Shown here in pieces: positions 56,486 through 64,000 of a stretch of DNA of 64,000 nucleotides. Position numbers and translations under genes: made by a program. The stretch is from contig NZ_CP096658.1 of the NCBI RefSeq assembly GCF_023238445.1, forward strand, positions 1,860,001-1,924,000, read 5' to 3'. Numbering within the stretch: the stretch's first letter is position 1; each line of letters starts with the position of its first letter. Below the pieces are notes generated by a model. It ran no database searches. It saw only the letters and a list, made by a program, of their open reading frames with translations, and had not been told where the DNA came from. This stretch comes from Halorussus gelatinilyticus. GTDB taxonomy: Archaea; Halobacteriota; Halobacteria; Halobacteriales; Haladaptataceae.

Positions 56486-57643
56486 ATGCAGTGGGAGACC
56501 GACTGGGAGCTTCGCGCTCGGATGGCCGCCGTCCTGACCCTGCTTGGCGGCCTGCTCGTCGGGTTCGCGGCGGCGCTCCACTGGGTGCTGACCGACGCGC
56601 TCTCGGCGGCCCTGACGCTGATTCTGACCGACGGCGAGGTCCGGGTCGGCGGCGAGACCGTCGCTCGCCTCCCCGACGGGAGCGTCGTGGTCGGCGACCG
56701 GCTCGGTCTCGGCCTGCTGGTCGCGCTCTTCGCGGTCGCGGTCGTCTCGGAACTCGTCCTGAGCGAGAAGTTCACCGGCGAGGACGCCGCGGTCCGCGCC
56801 GACGAGGACGCGCCCGCCGACCTCCGACGGCGACTCGCTCGCCTCGCCCAGACAGCCGACGCACCCGAACCGACGCTGGTCGTCGCCGAGACCGAGACGC
56901 CCAAGGCGTACACGACGGGCGTCCTGCCGGGCAACGCGACGGTGGTCGTCTCGACCGGCCTACTGGAGGCGGTCTCCGACGACGAACTCGACGCGGTGCT
57001 GGCCCACGAACTCGCCCACGTCAAGAACCGCGACGCGAGCGTGATGACTGCGGCCTCGCTGGTCGAAATCGTCGGCCAGTGGCTCCTGACGTGGTTCGAG
57101 CGTGACCCGGAGAACGTCGAGACCGACCGCCACGGAAACCCACGAGAGAGCGCCGAGCGAGCGCCGCTCGGCGGGTTCGCGCGCATCTTCCACTTCTTCG
57201 TCGTCCAGCCGATAGCGTGGGCGTTCTGGTGGGTCGGCAGGGGGCTGACCCGACTCCTCTCGCAGTACCGCGAGTTCGCGGCCGACCGCGGCGCGGCCGC
57301 CATCACGGGGTCGCCCGCCGCGGTCGCCTCGGCGCTCGCCACCCTCGACCGCGCGGCCAGCGAGGCCCCGGAGACCGACCGGCGAGCGCGCGCGACGGTC
57401 CAGTCGGCGTTCTACGTCGTCCCGGTTCCGGACGCCAACCCGGAGTTCGACCCCTCCGAGTACACCGGCTTCGCGGTCGAGGACCGCGAGCGGAACGCCC
57501 TGCAGAAACTGGACGAGGCGGCCACGGACGCGACCGCCGAGGCCGTCGAGACGGCGAACTCGGCGACAGACTTCCCGACCCATCCGGCGACCGACGAGCG
57601 CATCGCGCGCCTCCGAGAGCTGGAACGGAAACGCGAGTTCTGA
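56486..57643 (+). CDS. M48-family zinc metalloprotease (HtpX-like)
   Basis: 385 aa. Two N-terminal hydrophobic helices, a conserved ETPKAYTTGVLPGNATVVVS segment, the zinc site HELAH in LAHELAHVKNRDASVMT, a third hydrophobic helix region (FARIFHFFVVQPIAWAFWWVG) and the downstream zinc ligand in YREFAADRGAAAITG. The C terminus reads THPATDERIARLRELE. These membrane proteases degrade or process damaged membrane proteins. Typical length for haloarchaeal members. No operon partner beyond the DUF5518 gene. Confidence 0.9.
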   Translation: MQWETDWELRARMAAVLTLLGGLLVGFAAALHWVLTDALSAALTLILTDGEVRVGGETVARLPDGSVVVGDRLGLGLLVALFAVAVVSELVLSEKFTGEDAAVRADEDAPADLRRRLARLAQTADAPEPTLVVAETETPKAYTTGVLPGNATVVVSTGLLEAVSDDELDAVLAHELAHVKNRDASVMTAASLVEIVGQWLLTWFERDPENVETDRHGNPRESAERAPLGGFARIFHFFVVQPIAWAFWWVGRGLTRLLSQYREFAADRGAAAITGSPAAVASALATLDRAASEAPETDRRARATVQSAFYVVPVPDANPEFDPSEYTGFAVEDRERNALQKLDEAATDATAEAVETANSATDFPTHPATDERIARLRELERKREF

Positions 57644-57681
57644 CCGCGGTTTCGATTCGGCGCACTGACCGACCTCTGGAA

Positions 57682-57790
57682 TTGGGCGATCGGTGACGCG
57701 TTCCGCCGAGAGCGCGCTCGATGACACGGGCCACTGGAACGCGCTCGGTGACGCGACCGACCGCTTGCTGGAAGGGGCCGACCGCAGTTT
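57682..57790. repeat. Intergenic motif copy 2 (GCTCGGTGACGC-type) with half of the palindrome flank
   Basis: Contains GGGCGATCGGTGACGCG, then TGACACGGGCCACTGG, and GCGCTCGGTGACGCGACC, in the same order as at 43041. It is followed by GGAAGGGGCCGACCGC, which resembles the flank and first arm of the compound palindrome, but the second arm is absent. Located in the 218-bp gap between the M48 and HxlR genes. Confidence 0.5.
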
Positions 57791-57861
57791 CGCCGTCGAT
57801 TACTCTCGGTAACTAGATTGGTACGGGTAACTTTTAGCCGACGGCGCGAGTACCCCCGCCC

Positions 57862-58236
57862 ATGAGCGACGCCGACGAACCGCTCGCGGTGTGGTGCGCC
57901 GGAAAGGACTGGTGTCCTATCACCTCGACCGCGACGCTGATTGGCAAGAAGTGGCATCCCGTGGTGGTCCATCGACTGCTCCAGAGCGGACCGATGGGGT
58001 TCAACGAACTGAAAGACGACGTGGACGGCATCTCCAGCAAGGTCCTCTCGGACAGCCTCGACGACCTCGAAGAGAAGGGACTGGTGAACCGCGACATCGT
58101 GAGCGAGAAACCTGTCCGCGTCCAGTACTCGCTGACCGAGCGCGGCGCGTCGCTCGAATCCCTCATCGAGGAGATGCACGATTGGGGTGCCGAGTACCTC
58201 ACCGCGGCCGACGAGAGAGAAGACGCCATCTCGTGA
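57862..58236 (+). CDS. HxlR-family winged-helix regulator
   Basis: 124 aa. The typical N-terminal Cys lies in WCPITSTATLIGKKWHPVVV, followed by the HTH (FNELKDDVDGISSKVLSDSLDDLEEKGLV), the wing RVQYSLTERG and a C-terminal dimerisation helix. A second Cys (VWCAGKDWC) lies six residues before, so a disulfide-based redox switch is conceivable, as in QorR-like HxlR proteins. The promoter probably lies in the AT-rich patch near 57800-57835. Confidence 0.9.
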   Translation: MSDADEPLAVWCAGKDWCPITSTATLIGKKWHPVVVHRLLQSGPMGFNELKDDVDGISSKVLSDSLDDLEEKGLVNRDIVSEKPVRVQYSLTERGASLESLIEEMHDWGAEYLTAADEREDAIS

Positions 58237-58433
58237 GCGCGGCGGGGAGTTGAGTCGCCGAACCGACATTCCATATCGCGTTATTCAATTTACCACCGTC
58301 TCGTACGTCGCGGCGAGGGGGTAGCGCCGCCCCGTCCCGCAGACCTTCCGCGCGTCTTCGAGGAGGGCGCGGCCTGCCAGCGACGAGAATCGTCCTACCG
58401 AGCCCCGACCGTCGTTCCGATTCGACCCTCTAG

Positions 58434-58440
58434 TTTATAT
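58434..58440 (+). promoter_or_regulatory. TATA-like box of the DUF6735-type gene
   Basis: TTTATAT in the context CTAGTTTATATCTC, centred about 29 nt before the ATG at 58466, the best box in this part of the window. Confidence 0.6.
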
Positions 58441-58465
58441 CTCAGAACGGGACGACTGCCCGGCC

Positions 58466-59059
58466 ATGGGACACCGCGCACTTCTCGCCTATCGACGCGA
58501 CAACTCGACTCTGACCGGCGATTCGACCGGCGAAGACGACGACACCGGTCGCCTGCCGGACGACGCCGCGGAAGCCGGCGACGACACCCCGACCTACGAC
58601 CTGCATCGCTCCCACTGGGGCGGCGCGGACTTCGCGCTCCTCGACCGCATCCGCCCCGACGCGCCGTACGCGACCGACACGCAGTTCGCCGTGGACCCCG
58701 AACCGATAGCGACCGGTCTCACGCTCGCCGAAATCGCCGCGGACCACCTGAACTTCCTCCACCACGAAGCGTTCTATCGAGTCGCCGCGGACTACGAGAC
58801 CACCGCGTTCCACCCGGTCTGGTTCGGTCTCGACATCGACAGCGAGACCGTCGAACGGAGCGCGACGGTCGGCCACGGCGCGCTGGTCGAGGCGGTCCCC
58901 GAGGAGGCGAACTACTTCCGGGGTTGGGTCCGAGGCACGAAAGCCGTCGTCGGCGAGATGGTGGACCGCGAGGCCCTCTCCCGCGAGGCGGCCCGCGACT
59001 ACCTCGTCGAGCGCGTCCGGTCGTGGGCCGACGACCGGGTGGTCGTCGTGCCGTCGTGA
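58466..59059 (+). CDS. DUF6735-type protein
   Basis: 197 aa. It starts MGHRALLAYRRDNSTL, then has an acidic insertion (TGEDDDTGRLPDDAAEAGDD) and the segment YDLHRSHWGGADFALLDRIRP, followed by LAEIAADHLNFLHHEAFYRV, TTAFHPVWFGLDID and YFRGWVRGTKAVVGEMVD. The pattern matches a haloarchaeal family of unknown function with several conserved His and Trp residues, possibly enzyme-like. Start supported by a TATA-like box 29 nt upstream. Confidence 0.75.
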   Translation: MGHRALLAYRRDNSTLTGDSTGEDDDTGRLPDDAAEAGDDTPTYDLHRSHWGGADFALLDRIRPDAPYATDTQFAVDPEPIATGLTLAEIAADHLNFLHHEAFYRVAADYETTAFHPVWFGLDIDSETVERSATVGHGALVEAVPEEANYFRGWVRGTKAVVGEMVDREALSREAARDYLVERVRSWADDRVVVVPS

Positions 59060-59118
59060 CCGGCCTGCCAGTCGCCCGACACGCGCCGCTTTAGTGCGCT
59101 CGCCGCGTAACGACGCCA

Positions 59119-59859
59119 GTGACACTCGCAGACGGCGACTCCGCGGCCGACGCGCTCGTCCGACCCGACCCCGAGACCGCACGCGACCGCATCGCCGCCG
59201 CCATCGAACGCGACGAGATGCTGACGGTCTTCGGGCGCTGTACGGTCGAGTACGAGGGCCGGGCCGCCAGCCACCTCGGGCCGGGCGACCGATTGGTCGT
59301 CCTCAAGCCCGACGGGACCGCGCTGGTCCACACCGACGAGGGCCAGAAGCCGGTCAACTGGCAACCGCCCGGCTGTTCCCACGAGGTCCGCCTCGCCGAC
59401 GGCGCGGTCCGCATCGAGAGCCGCCGGACCGGTCCCGACGAGGAGCTGACGGTCGCCTTCGAGCGAATCGAGCAGGTCTCGACCTTCGACGTGACCGACC
59501 GGCGCGACCTCTCGCTACAGGGGACCGAGGAGGACCTCCGCCAGCGGATTCTGGAGACCCCCGACCTCGTCGAAGAGGGGTTCACGCCGCTCGCCACCGA
59601 GCGCGAGACGCCCGCCGGCGCGGTGGACGTCTACGGCAGGGACCGCGACGGTCGCACCGTCGTCGTGGAACTCAAGCGCAAGCGGGTCGGCCCGGACGCG
59701 GTGGGGCAGTTGGATCGCTACGTCGAGGCGCTGGAGCGGGACCTGCACGCGAACGCCGAGATTCGCGGAATCTTGATCTCGCCGTCGGTGACCGAACGGG
59801 CGCGGAACCTCCTCGCGGAGAAGGGCTTGGAGTTCGTGTCGGTCGGGCCGCCGGAATGA
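59119..59859 (+). CDS. nucS: Endonuclease NucS (EndoMS), mismatch-cleaving nuclease
   Basis: 246 aa, GTG start at 59119. The C-terminal RecB-like nuclease domain shows GAVDVYGRDRDGRTVVVELKRK (Asp and Glu-x-Lys metal/catalytic residues) and then QLDRYVEAL, and ends GILISPSVTERARNLLAEKGLEF. The N-terminal half is the dimerisation and DNA-binding domain (VFGRCTVEYEGRAASHLGPGDRLVVLKPDGTALVH). NucS cuts both strands at certain mismatches and drives non-MutS mismatch repair. It faces the MutS gene across the copy-C palindrome. Confidence 0.95.
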   Translation: MTLADGDSAADALVRPDPETARDRIAAAIERDEMLTVFGRCTVEYEGRAASHLGPGDRLVVLKPDGTALVHTDEGQKPVNWQPPGCSHEVRLADGAVRIESRRTGPDEELTVAFERIEQVSTFDVTDRRDLSLQGTEEDLRQRILETPDLVEEGFTPLATERETPAGAVDVYGRDRDGRTVVVELKRKRVGPDAVGQLDRYVEALERDLHANAEIRGILISPSVTERARNLLAEKGLEFVSVGPPE

Positions 59860-59919
59860 AAATTTGTTTTTGTGCTAAGGTTATTCGAATCAGGGCCGAC
59901 AACGACGTAGATTCGAAGA

Positions 59920-60060
59920 ACGCCTACGAAGCCCCCGCACGCTGGCGGTCGCTGGCCGACATATCCTCCGCTCACTGCGTTCGCTCCGGATAGCGGTCGG
60001 CCAGACGACCACGGGCCTACGGCCCGCCAGCGCGCGGCCCCTTCATCCCGCCCGGTAGTC
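59920..60060 (+). repeat. Compound palindrome, copy C
   Basis: Outer arms CCGCACGCTGGCG (59935-59947) and CGCCAGCGCGCGG (60025-60037) pair with a single mismatch. Inner arms GGTCGCTGGCCGAC (59947-59960) and GTCGGCCAGACGACC (59996-60010) pair with one bulge. An extra hairpin GGGCC-TAC-GGCCC lies at 60013-60025. Flanks read GAAGAACGCCTACGAAGCCCC and GGCCCCTTCATCCCGCCCGGTAGT, matching copy B. It sits between the converging nucS and mutS genes. Confidence 0.85.
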
Positions 60061-60108
60061 CGTGGCACCGAGCGCGAGCGAGAAAACCGGACGTCGCGCT
60101 CTGGGCGG

Positions 60109-62754
60109 CTACTCCACGTCGCGCTTCAGCTCGGCGAGTTCGTTCATCGCCTCAAGCGGCGTCATCGTCGCCACGTCCACCTCGCGGAGTCGCTCGGCGA
60201 GTTCGTCGGCCGCGCCGTCGGCGATTGCCTTCGGTGCTGGCTCGGGGGGGTCGCTCGCGCCGTCGTCAATATCCGCATCGACTTCCACGTCCGCCGACTC
60301 CGCCTCGGCCAAGAGTTCGCGCGCTCTCCCGACCACCTCGTCGGGCACCCCGGCCTCGCGGGCCACCTGCACGCCGTAGGAGGCGGTGGCCGCGCCACGG
60401 CGCACCTCGTGGTCGAAGACCACCTCGTCGTCGGTTCCCTCCGCCGCGAAGTGGAGGTTGAACGCCCGCGGGAGGTCGTCCGCGGTCTCGGTGAGTTCGT
60501 GGTGGTGGGTCGCGAAGAGAGTGAGCGCGCCCACCTCGTCGTGGACGTGTTCGGTCACGGCGCGGGCGATGGCGAGTCCGTCGGTCGTGCTGGTTCCCCG
60601 GCCCACCTCGTCCAGCAGGACCAGCGACTCGTCTGTCGCGCTCTCTAAAATCGCGGCGAGTTCGGTCATCTCGACCATGAACGTCGAGCGACCCCCGGCG
60701 ATGTCGTCGCTCGCGCCGACTCGCGTGAAGATGCGGTCCACCGGCGCGATGCGGGCGCTCGCGGCCGGGACGAAGCTCCCGGTCTGGGCGAGGACGGTTA
60801 TCAGCGCGACCTGCCGCATGTACGTCGATTTCCCCGACATGTTCGGACCGGTGACGACCGCGAACGTATCGTCGGAGTCGAGGTGCGCGTCGTTGGGCAC
60901 GAACGAATCTTGGGTCCGCTCGACGACGGGGTGGCGACCGCCTTCGACGTGGATGCCGTCGCCGCCGATGTCGGGTCGGGCGTAGTCCCGCGTCGCCGCG
61001 ACTTCGCCGAGGGCGGCCAGCACGTCGAGTTGGGCCAGCGCGTCGGCGACCGCCTGCACGCGCTCCGATTCGGCGGCGACCGTCGAGCGCACGTCGCGGA
61101 ACAGTTCGTGTTCGAGGTCGTCGGCCCGGTTCTCGGCGCGCAGAATCTCGTCCTCGCGCTCCTTGAGTTCCGGCGTGTAGAACCGCTCGGAGTTCTTCAG
61201 GGTCTGTCTGCGCTCGTAGTCGTCGGGCACCGAGTCGAGGTTCGGGTTCGTCACCTCGATGTAGTAGCCGTGGACCGAGTTGTGCCCGACTTTGAGCGAG
61301 TCGATGCCGGTGCGCTCGCGCTCCGTCGCTTCGAGGTCGTCTATCCACGCCTTCCCCTCGCGTTCGGTCTCGCGCAACTCGTCGAGTTCGTCGTCGTAGC
61401 CTCGCTCGATGACGTCGCCCTCGGTGATCTCTCTGGCCGGGTCCTCCCGAATCGCACGAGCTATCAGGTCCCGCACGTCCGCGAGTTCGTCCAGTTGGTC
61501 GCGGAGTTCGACCAGTCTCTCCGACTCGAAGTCGGCAATCGCGGTCTTCAACTCGGGCACCACGTCGAGGGTCGCCTTCAGCGACCGCAGGTCGCGGGCG
61601 TTGGCTCGCCCCCGCGAGATGCGGGCGATGAGGCGCTCGATGTCGTACACCTCCCGGAGCAGGTCCCGCGCTTCCTCGCGGGTCCGCACGTCGTGAGTCC
61701 ACTCCTCGACCGCGTCGAGGCGCGCCTCGATGCGGTCGGATTCGAGCAGGGGCCGCCGGAGCCAGTCTTTCAGCGTCCGACTGCCGAGCGCGCACGACGT
61801 CTCGTCCAGCACGCCGAGCAGGGTCACGTCGGCGTCGCCGTGGACCGTCCGGCGCTCGAACAGTTCGAGGCTAGAGACGGCCACCCGGTCCAACAGCATG
61901 TACTCGCGGGGTTCGTAGCGCGTCAGGTGGTTGAGGTAGTCCAGACTGCCGCGTTCACCTCCCGATTCGGTCTCGTCTCCCTCCGCGCCACCGCGGGTGT
62001 ACTCGGCGTAGGCCAGCAGGGCACCGCAAGCCCGGATTTCGGCGTCGGCGGCCAGCAGCGCGTCCGGCGACCCGAAGTACGACTCGACGCGCTCGCGGGC
62101 CGCCTCCGACTCGAAGGCCGCCGCGTCGTAGGGCGAGACCAGGCAGTCCGCGTCGAAGCACTCGGTCGCCGTCTCGTCGGCCGCACCGGGTTCCACGATG
62201 GCCTCGGCGGGCGCGAACCGACTCACCTCGTCGGCGATGGCCCCGGTTCGGCGGGCGCTGGTCGCGTAGAAGTCGCCGGTCGAGACGTCCAGCAGGGCGA
62301 GTCCGTACCGCTCGTAGTCTTCGGTCAGGCAGGCGACGAAGTTGTTGTCGTCGGTGTCGAGCAGTTCGTCTTCCGTCAGGGTGCCCGGCGTGACGATGCG
62401 GGTCACGGCACGGTCCACGACGGTCGTGGTCTCCTCGGGGTCCTGTACCTGGTCGGCGACCGCGACCCGGTAGCCCGCGTCGAGCAGGGTCTCGATGTAC
62501 GACTCGGCGTTGTCGATGGGGATGCCCGCCATCGGGTAGGTGCCCGTCGAGTCCTCGCGCTGGGTCAGCGCGATTTCGAGCAGTCGGGCGGTCTTCTCGG
62601 CGGCCTCGCAGAACGTCTCGTAGAAGTCCCCGACCTGAAACAGCACGAGCGAGTCGTCGTACTCCCGGCAGAGTTCGAAGTACTGACTCATCATCGGCGT
62701 CAACTCGTCCTCGTTTTCGGCCATCTTCTCGGGTGCCCCCAGCGCCGCGTCCAT
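60109..62754 (-). CDS. mutS: DNA mismatch recognition protein MutS
   Basis: 881 aa from the ATG at 62754. The mismatch-recognition motif F-x-E is QVGDFYETF at about residue 42; the ATPase Walker A is [16 protein letters not shown] and the Walker B region is [20 protein letters not shown], with the HTH-like FATHHHELT motif. The clamp and lever domains between are full length. The C terminus has an acidic, Asp/Glu-rich insertion and a short helical ending. It is the bacterial-type MutS1 widely present in haloarchaea, working with MutL, which is not in the window. Confidence 0.97.
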   Translation of the reverse strand: MDAALGAPEKMAENEDELTPMMSQYFELCREYDDSLVLFQVGDFYETFCEAAEKTARLLEIALTQREDSTGTYPMAGIPIDNAESYIETLLDAGYRVAVADQVQDPEETTTVVDRAVTRIVTPGTLTEDELLDTDDNNFVACLTEDYERYGLALLDVSTGDFYATSARRTGAIADEVSRFAPAEAIVEPGAADETATECFDADCLVSPYDAAAFESEAARERVESYFGSPDALLAADAEIRACGALLAYAEYTRGGAEGDETESGGERGSLDYLNHLTRYEPREYMLLDRVAVSSLELFERRTVHGDADVTLLGVLDETSCALGSRTLKDWLRRPLLESDRIEARLDAVEEWTHDVRTREEARDLLREVYDIERLIARISRGRANARDLRSLKATLDVVPELKTAIADFESERLVELRDQLDELADVRDLIARAIREDPAREITEGDVIERGYDDELDELRETEREGKAWIDDLEATERERTGIDSLKVGHNSVHGYYIEVTNPNLDSVPDDYERRQTLKNSERFYTPELKEREDEILRAENRADDLEHELFRDVRSTVAAESERVQAVADALAQLDVLAALGEVAATRDYARPDIGGDGIHVEGGRHPVVERTQDSFVPNDAHLDSDDTFAVVTGPNMSGKSTYMRQVALITVLAQTGSFVPAASARIAPVDRIFTRVGASDDIAGGRSTFMVEMTELAAILESATDESLVLLDEVGRGTSTTDGLAIARAVTEHVHDEVGALTLFATHHHELTETADDLPRAFNLHFAAEGTDDEVVFDHEVRRGAATASYGVQVAREAGVPDEVVGRARELLAEAESADVEVDADIDDGASDPPEPAPKAIADGAADELAERLREVDVATMTPLEAMNELAELKRDVE

Positions 62755-62899
62755 GCGTAGAGTACACGAACTGCGGCCCGAAATACCTCTCGGAACCGAG
62801 CGACGGCGCGGGTCCGGGTCGTTCTCGGCGTTCTCCTCGGAACCGCGCGAACCCGCCGTGGACGAAACGGCTAACCGCGATAACCGACTACGAACCGAC

Positions 62900-63247
62900 G
62901 TGACCGACTCCATCACTCCCGAGAAGCCAGTCCACCTCGCGGACGCCGACGAACTGGACGCCTTCGTCGCCGAGAACGACCTCGCGCTGGTCGATTTCTA
63001 CACGAAGGGCTGTTCGCTCTGTCAAGCCATCGAACCCGTGGTCGGCAACGTCGCCCGCGCGACCGACGCCGCGGTCGCGCTCTGCAACCCCCGCGACGAC
63101 CCGCAACTCATCGACCGATTCGAGGTGCGGAGCGTGCCGACGCTCCTGCTGTTCGAGGACGGCGAGTTGGTCGGCGAGATGGCGGAGGGCTTTCGGGGGA
63201 CCGAGGCGGTGGTCGAGTTCGTGGAGTCGCGCGGACGGGCCGACTGA
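62900..63247 (+). CDS. Thioredoxin-like protein with CSLC active site
   Basis: 115 aa from a GTG at 62900. The fold is thioredoxin, with strand [20 protein letters not shown], so the active-site pair reads C-S-L-C in place of C-G-P-C, and the cis-Pro motif [13 protein letters not shown] is intact. The changed dipeptide suggests a different redox potential or partner. It diverges from mutS with 145 bp between starts. A third Cys (VALCNP) lies near the middle. Confidence 0.88.
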   Translation: MTDSITPEKPVHLADADELDAFVAENDLALVDFYTKGCSLCQAIEPVVGNVARATDAAVALCNPRDDPQLIDRFEVRSVPTLLLFEDGELVGEMAEGFRGTEAVVEFVESRGRAD

Positions 63248-63339
63248 GCGCCGCGAGCGGGGCGAGCGTCCGATTCCACGGATGGGCTTTTGACCACGCG
63301 GCCCGAACTCTCGGGGACCGTCCGGGAGACCGACTCACG

Positions 63340-63645
63340 ATGAACGACGCACTGCTCGCGCTCGCCGCGAACGAAGGTATCTTCGGCGTCCCCCACGACG
63401 TCCTCTCGTCGCGCGACGAGTGGCTCGCGCTGGGAATCGGACTGATAGCCGTCGCCTTCGCGGTCCTCTACGACGGCGACTTCGACCTCCGCCCGCTCCG
63501 GACCGCTGCGGTGGTCGGTATCGTCGTCTCGCTCGGTCTCTCGGCGCTGGCTCCGCCGATAGTCACCGACGAGTGGCACATTCCGCGGGTCGTCCTCGTC
63601 CTCGCGCTGGGGGCGGCGTACGCCTATCGCCGCCGGGACCGATAG
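63340..63645 (+). CDS. Small membrane protein
   Basis: 101 aa. Three hydrophobic segments (EWLALGIGLIAVAFAVLY, LRTAAVVGIVVSLGLSALA and HIPRVVLVLALGAAYAY), with a hydrophilic, His/Asp-containing loop before each and a basic end (RRRDR). No family recognised. It lies between the thioredoxin and DsbA/FrnE-like genes in the same direction, so an association with thiol redox in the membrane is possible but inferred only from position. Confidence 0.65.
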   Translation: MNDALLALAANEGIFGVPHDVLSSRDEWLALGIGLIAVAFAVLYDGDFDLRPLRTAAVVGIVVSLGLSALAPPIVTDEWHIPRVVLVLALGAAYAYRRRDR

Positions 63646-63700
63646 CGGAAATCCCGGCCGTCGGTGGGTCGCTTTTGAGGCTTCGTCTCGAAACGAGACC

Positions 63701-64000
63701 ATGAGCCAGCATCCCGACGACGCGTTAGTGGTCTACTCCGATTACGTCTGCCCGTTCTGCTACCTCGGGAAGGCCGCCATGGAACGCTACCGCGAAGAGA
63801 CCGACGACCCGCCCGAAGTCGAGTGGCGCTTCTACGACCTCCGGGGGTACAAGCGCGGACCAGACGGGAGCATCGACCACGACGTGGACGACGGCAAGGA
63901 CGACGACTACTTCGCCCAGGTCCGCGAGAACGTCGAGCGCCTGAAAGACCAGTACGACGTGGAGATGGACCTCGACTTCTCGAAGGACGTGGACTCGTGG
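63701..64000 (+). CDS. DsbA/FrnE-like thiol oxidoreductase (N-terminal part only)
   Basis: Partial: the first 100 codons, running off the right edge. It starts MSQHPDDALVVYSDYVCPFCYLGKAAMER; the CPFC pair is the thioredoxin-like active site in the FrnE/DsbA pattern (Y-S-D-Y-V-C-P-F-C-Y-L-G). The next segment, WRFYDLRGYKRGPDGSID, matches the family's helical insertion. FrnE-type proteins are cytoplasmic disulfide isomerases linked to polyketide synthesis or oxidative stress. Together with the CSLC thioredoxin upstream, it forms a small thiol-redox group. Confidence 0.88.
   Translation, partial: MSQHPDDALVVYSDYVCPFCYLGKAAMERYREETDDPPEVEWRFYDLRGYKRGPDGSIDHDVDDGKDDDYFAQVRENVERLKDQYDVEMDLDFSKDVDSW

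Overview
The window is about 64 kb of high-GC chromosome from a haloarchaeon (class Halobacteria). This rests on strongly acidic predicted proteins, GC-rich third codon positions, Tat-type signal peptides on most exported proteins, archaeal markers (archaeal SepF, RLI/ABCE1, Sec61-beta, archaemetzincin, F420:NADP oxidoreductase, FAU-1, NucS, PIN-ATPase-KH protein), AT-rich TATA-like boxes about 25-30 nt before start codons, and many small haloarchaeal zinc-ribbon proteins. The genus cannot be fixed from the sequence. No rRNA, tRNA, insertion sequence, prophage or CRISPR array was seen; it reads as ordinary chromosome with dense genes.

Layout: 0-6 kb holds the start of a Tat-exported LVIVD-type protein, a ROK sugar kinase, UspA, an SDR oxidoreductase, a DUF7282-type secreted protein, a geranylgeranyl-reductase-like flavoprotein and a membrane wHTH regulator. 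6-18 kb holds UvrA, an Lrp-HTH/TrkA-C regulator, an AI-2E-type permease, a LURP-one-like protein, YgfZ, a PUA protein, a DUF1028 protein, and two adjacent secreted proteins, one a halolysin-like subtilase with a frameshift near its C terminus. 18-30 kb holds SepF, RNase FAU-1, PrsW, riboflavin synthase, a large chemotaxis transducer with repeated HAMP-like segments, and a UvrD-like helicase. 30-45 kb holds a long run of minus-strand genes (zinc finger, F420:NADP oxidoreductase, HAD hydrolase, FNT channel, UPF0146), archaemetzincin, an arylsulfotransferase-like propeller protein, the EMC6-like/RLI pair, a PIN-ATPase-KH protein and a pentapeptide-repeat potassium channel. 45-64 kb holds an M20 peptidase, two paralogous M32 carboxypeptidases around a broken gene, Sec61-beta, PdxT, HisE with a bifunctional nuclease, an AIR-synthase-like enzyme, M48 protease, HxlR regulator, NucS facing MutS, two thioredoxins and the start of a DsbA/FrnE-like protein.

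Functional themes: DNA repair (UvrA, UvrD-like, NucS, MutS), ribosome/RNA quality (RLI, FAU-1, PUA, ASCH, PIN-KH), cofactor synthesis (RibE, PdxT, YgfZ) and extracellular proteins. Five small proteins (42-58 aa), three of them zinc-ribbon-like, are annotated here although they fall below usual ORF cut-offs.

The least explained material is intergenic. A roughly 130-bp compound palindrome occurs three times (43.1, 46.4 and 59.9 kb) with stem bases that change together on both arms. A related non-palindromic motif occurs at 43.05 and 57.7 kb. A compact array of three different hairpins joined by a conserved linker with a period near 48 bp lies at 51.5 kb. A three-copy 27-bp tandem repeat lies at 46.5 kb.
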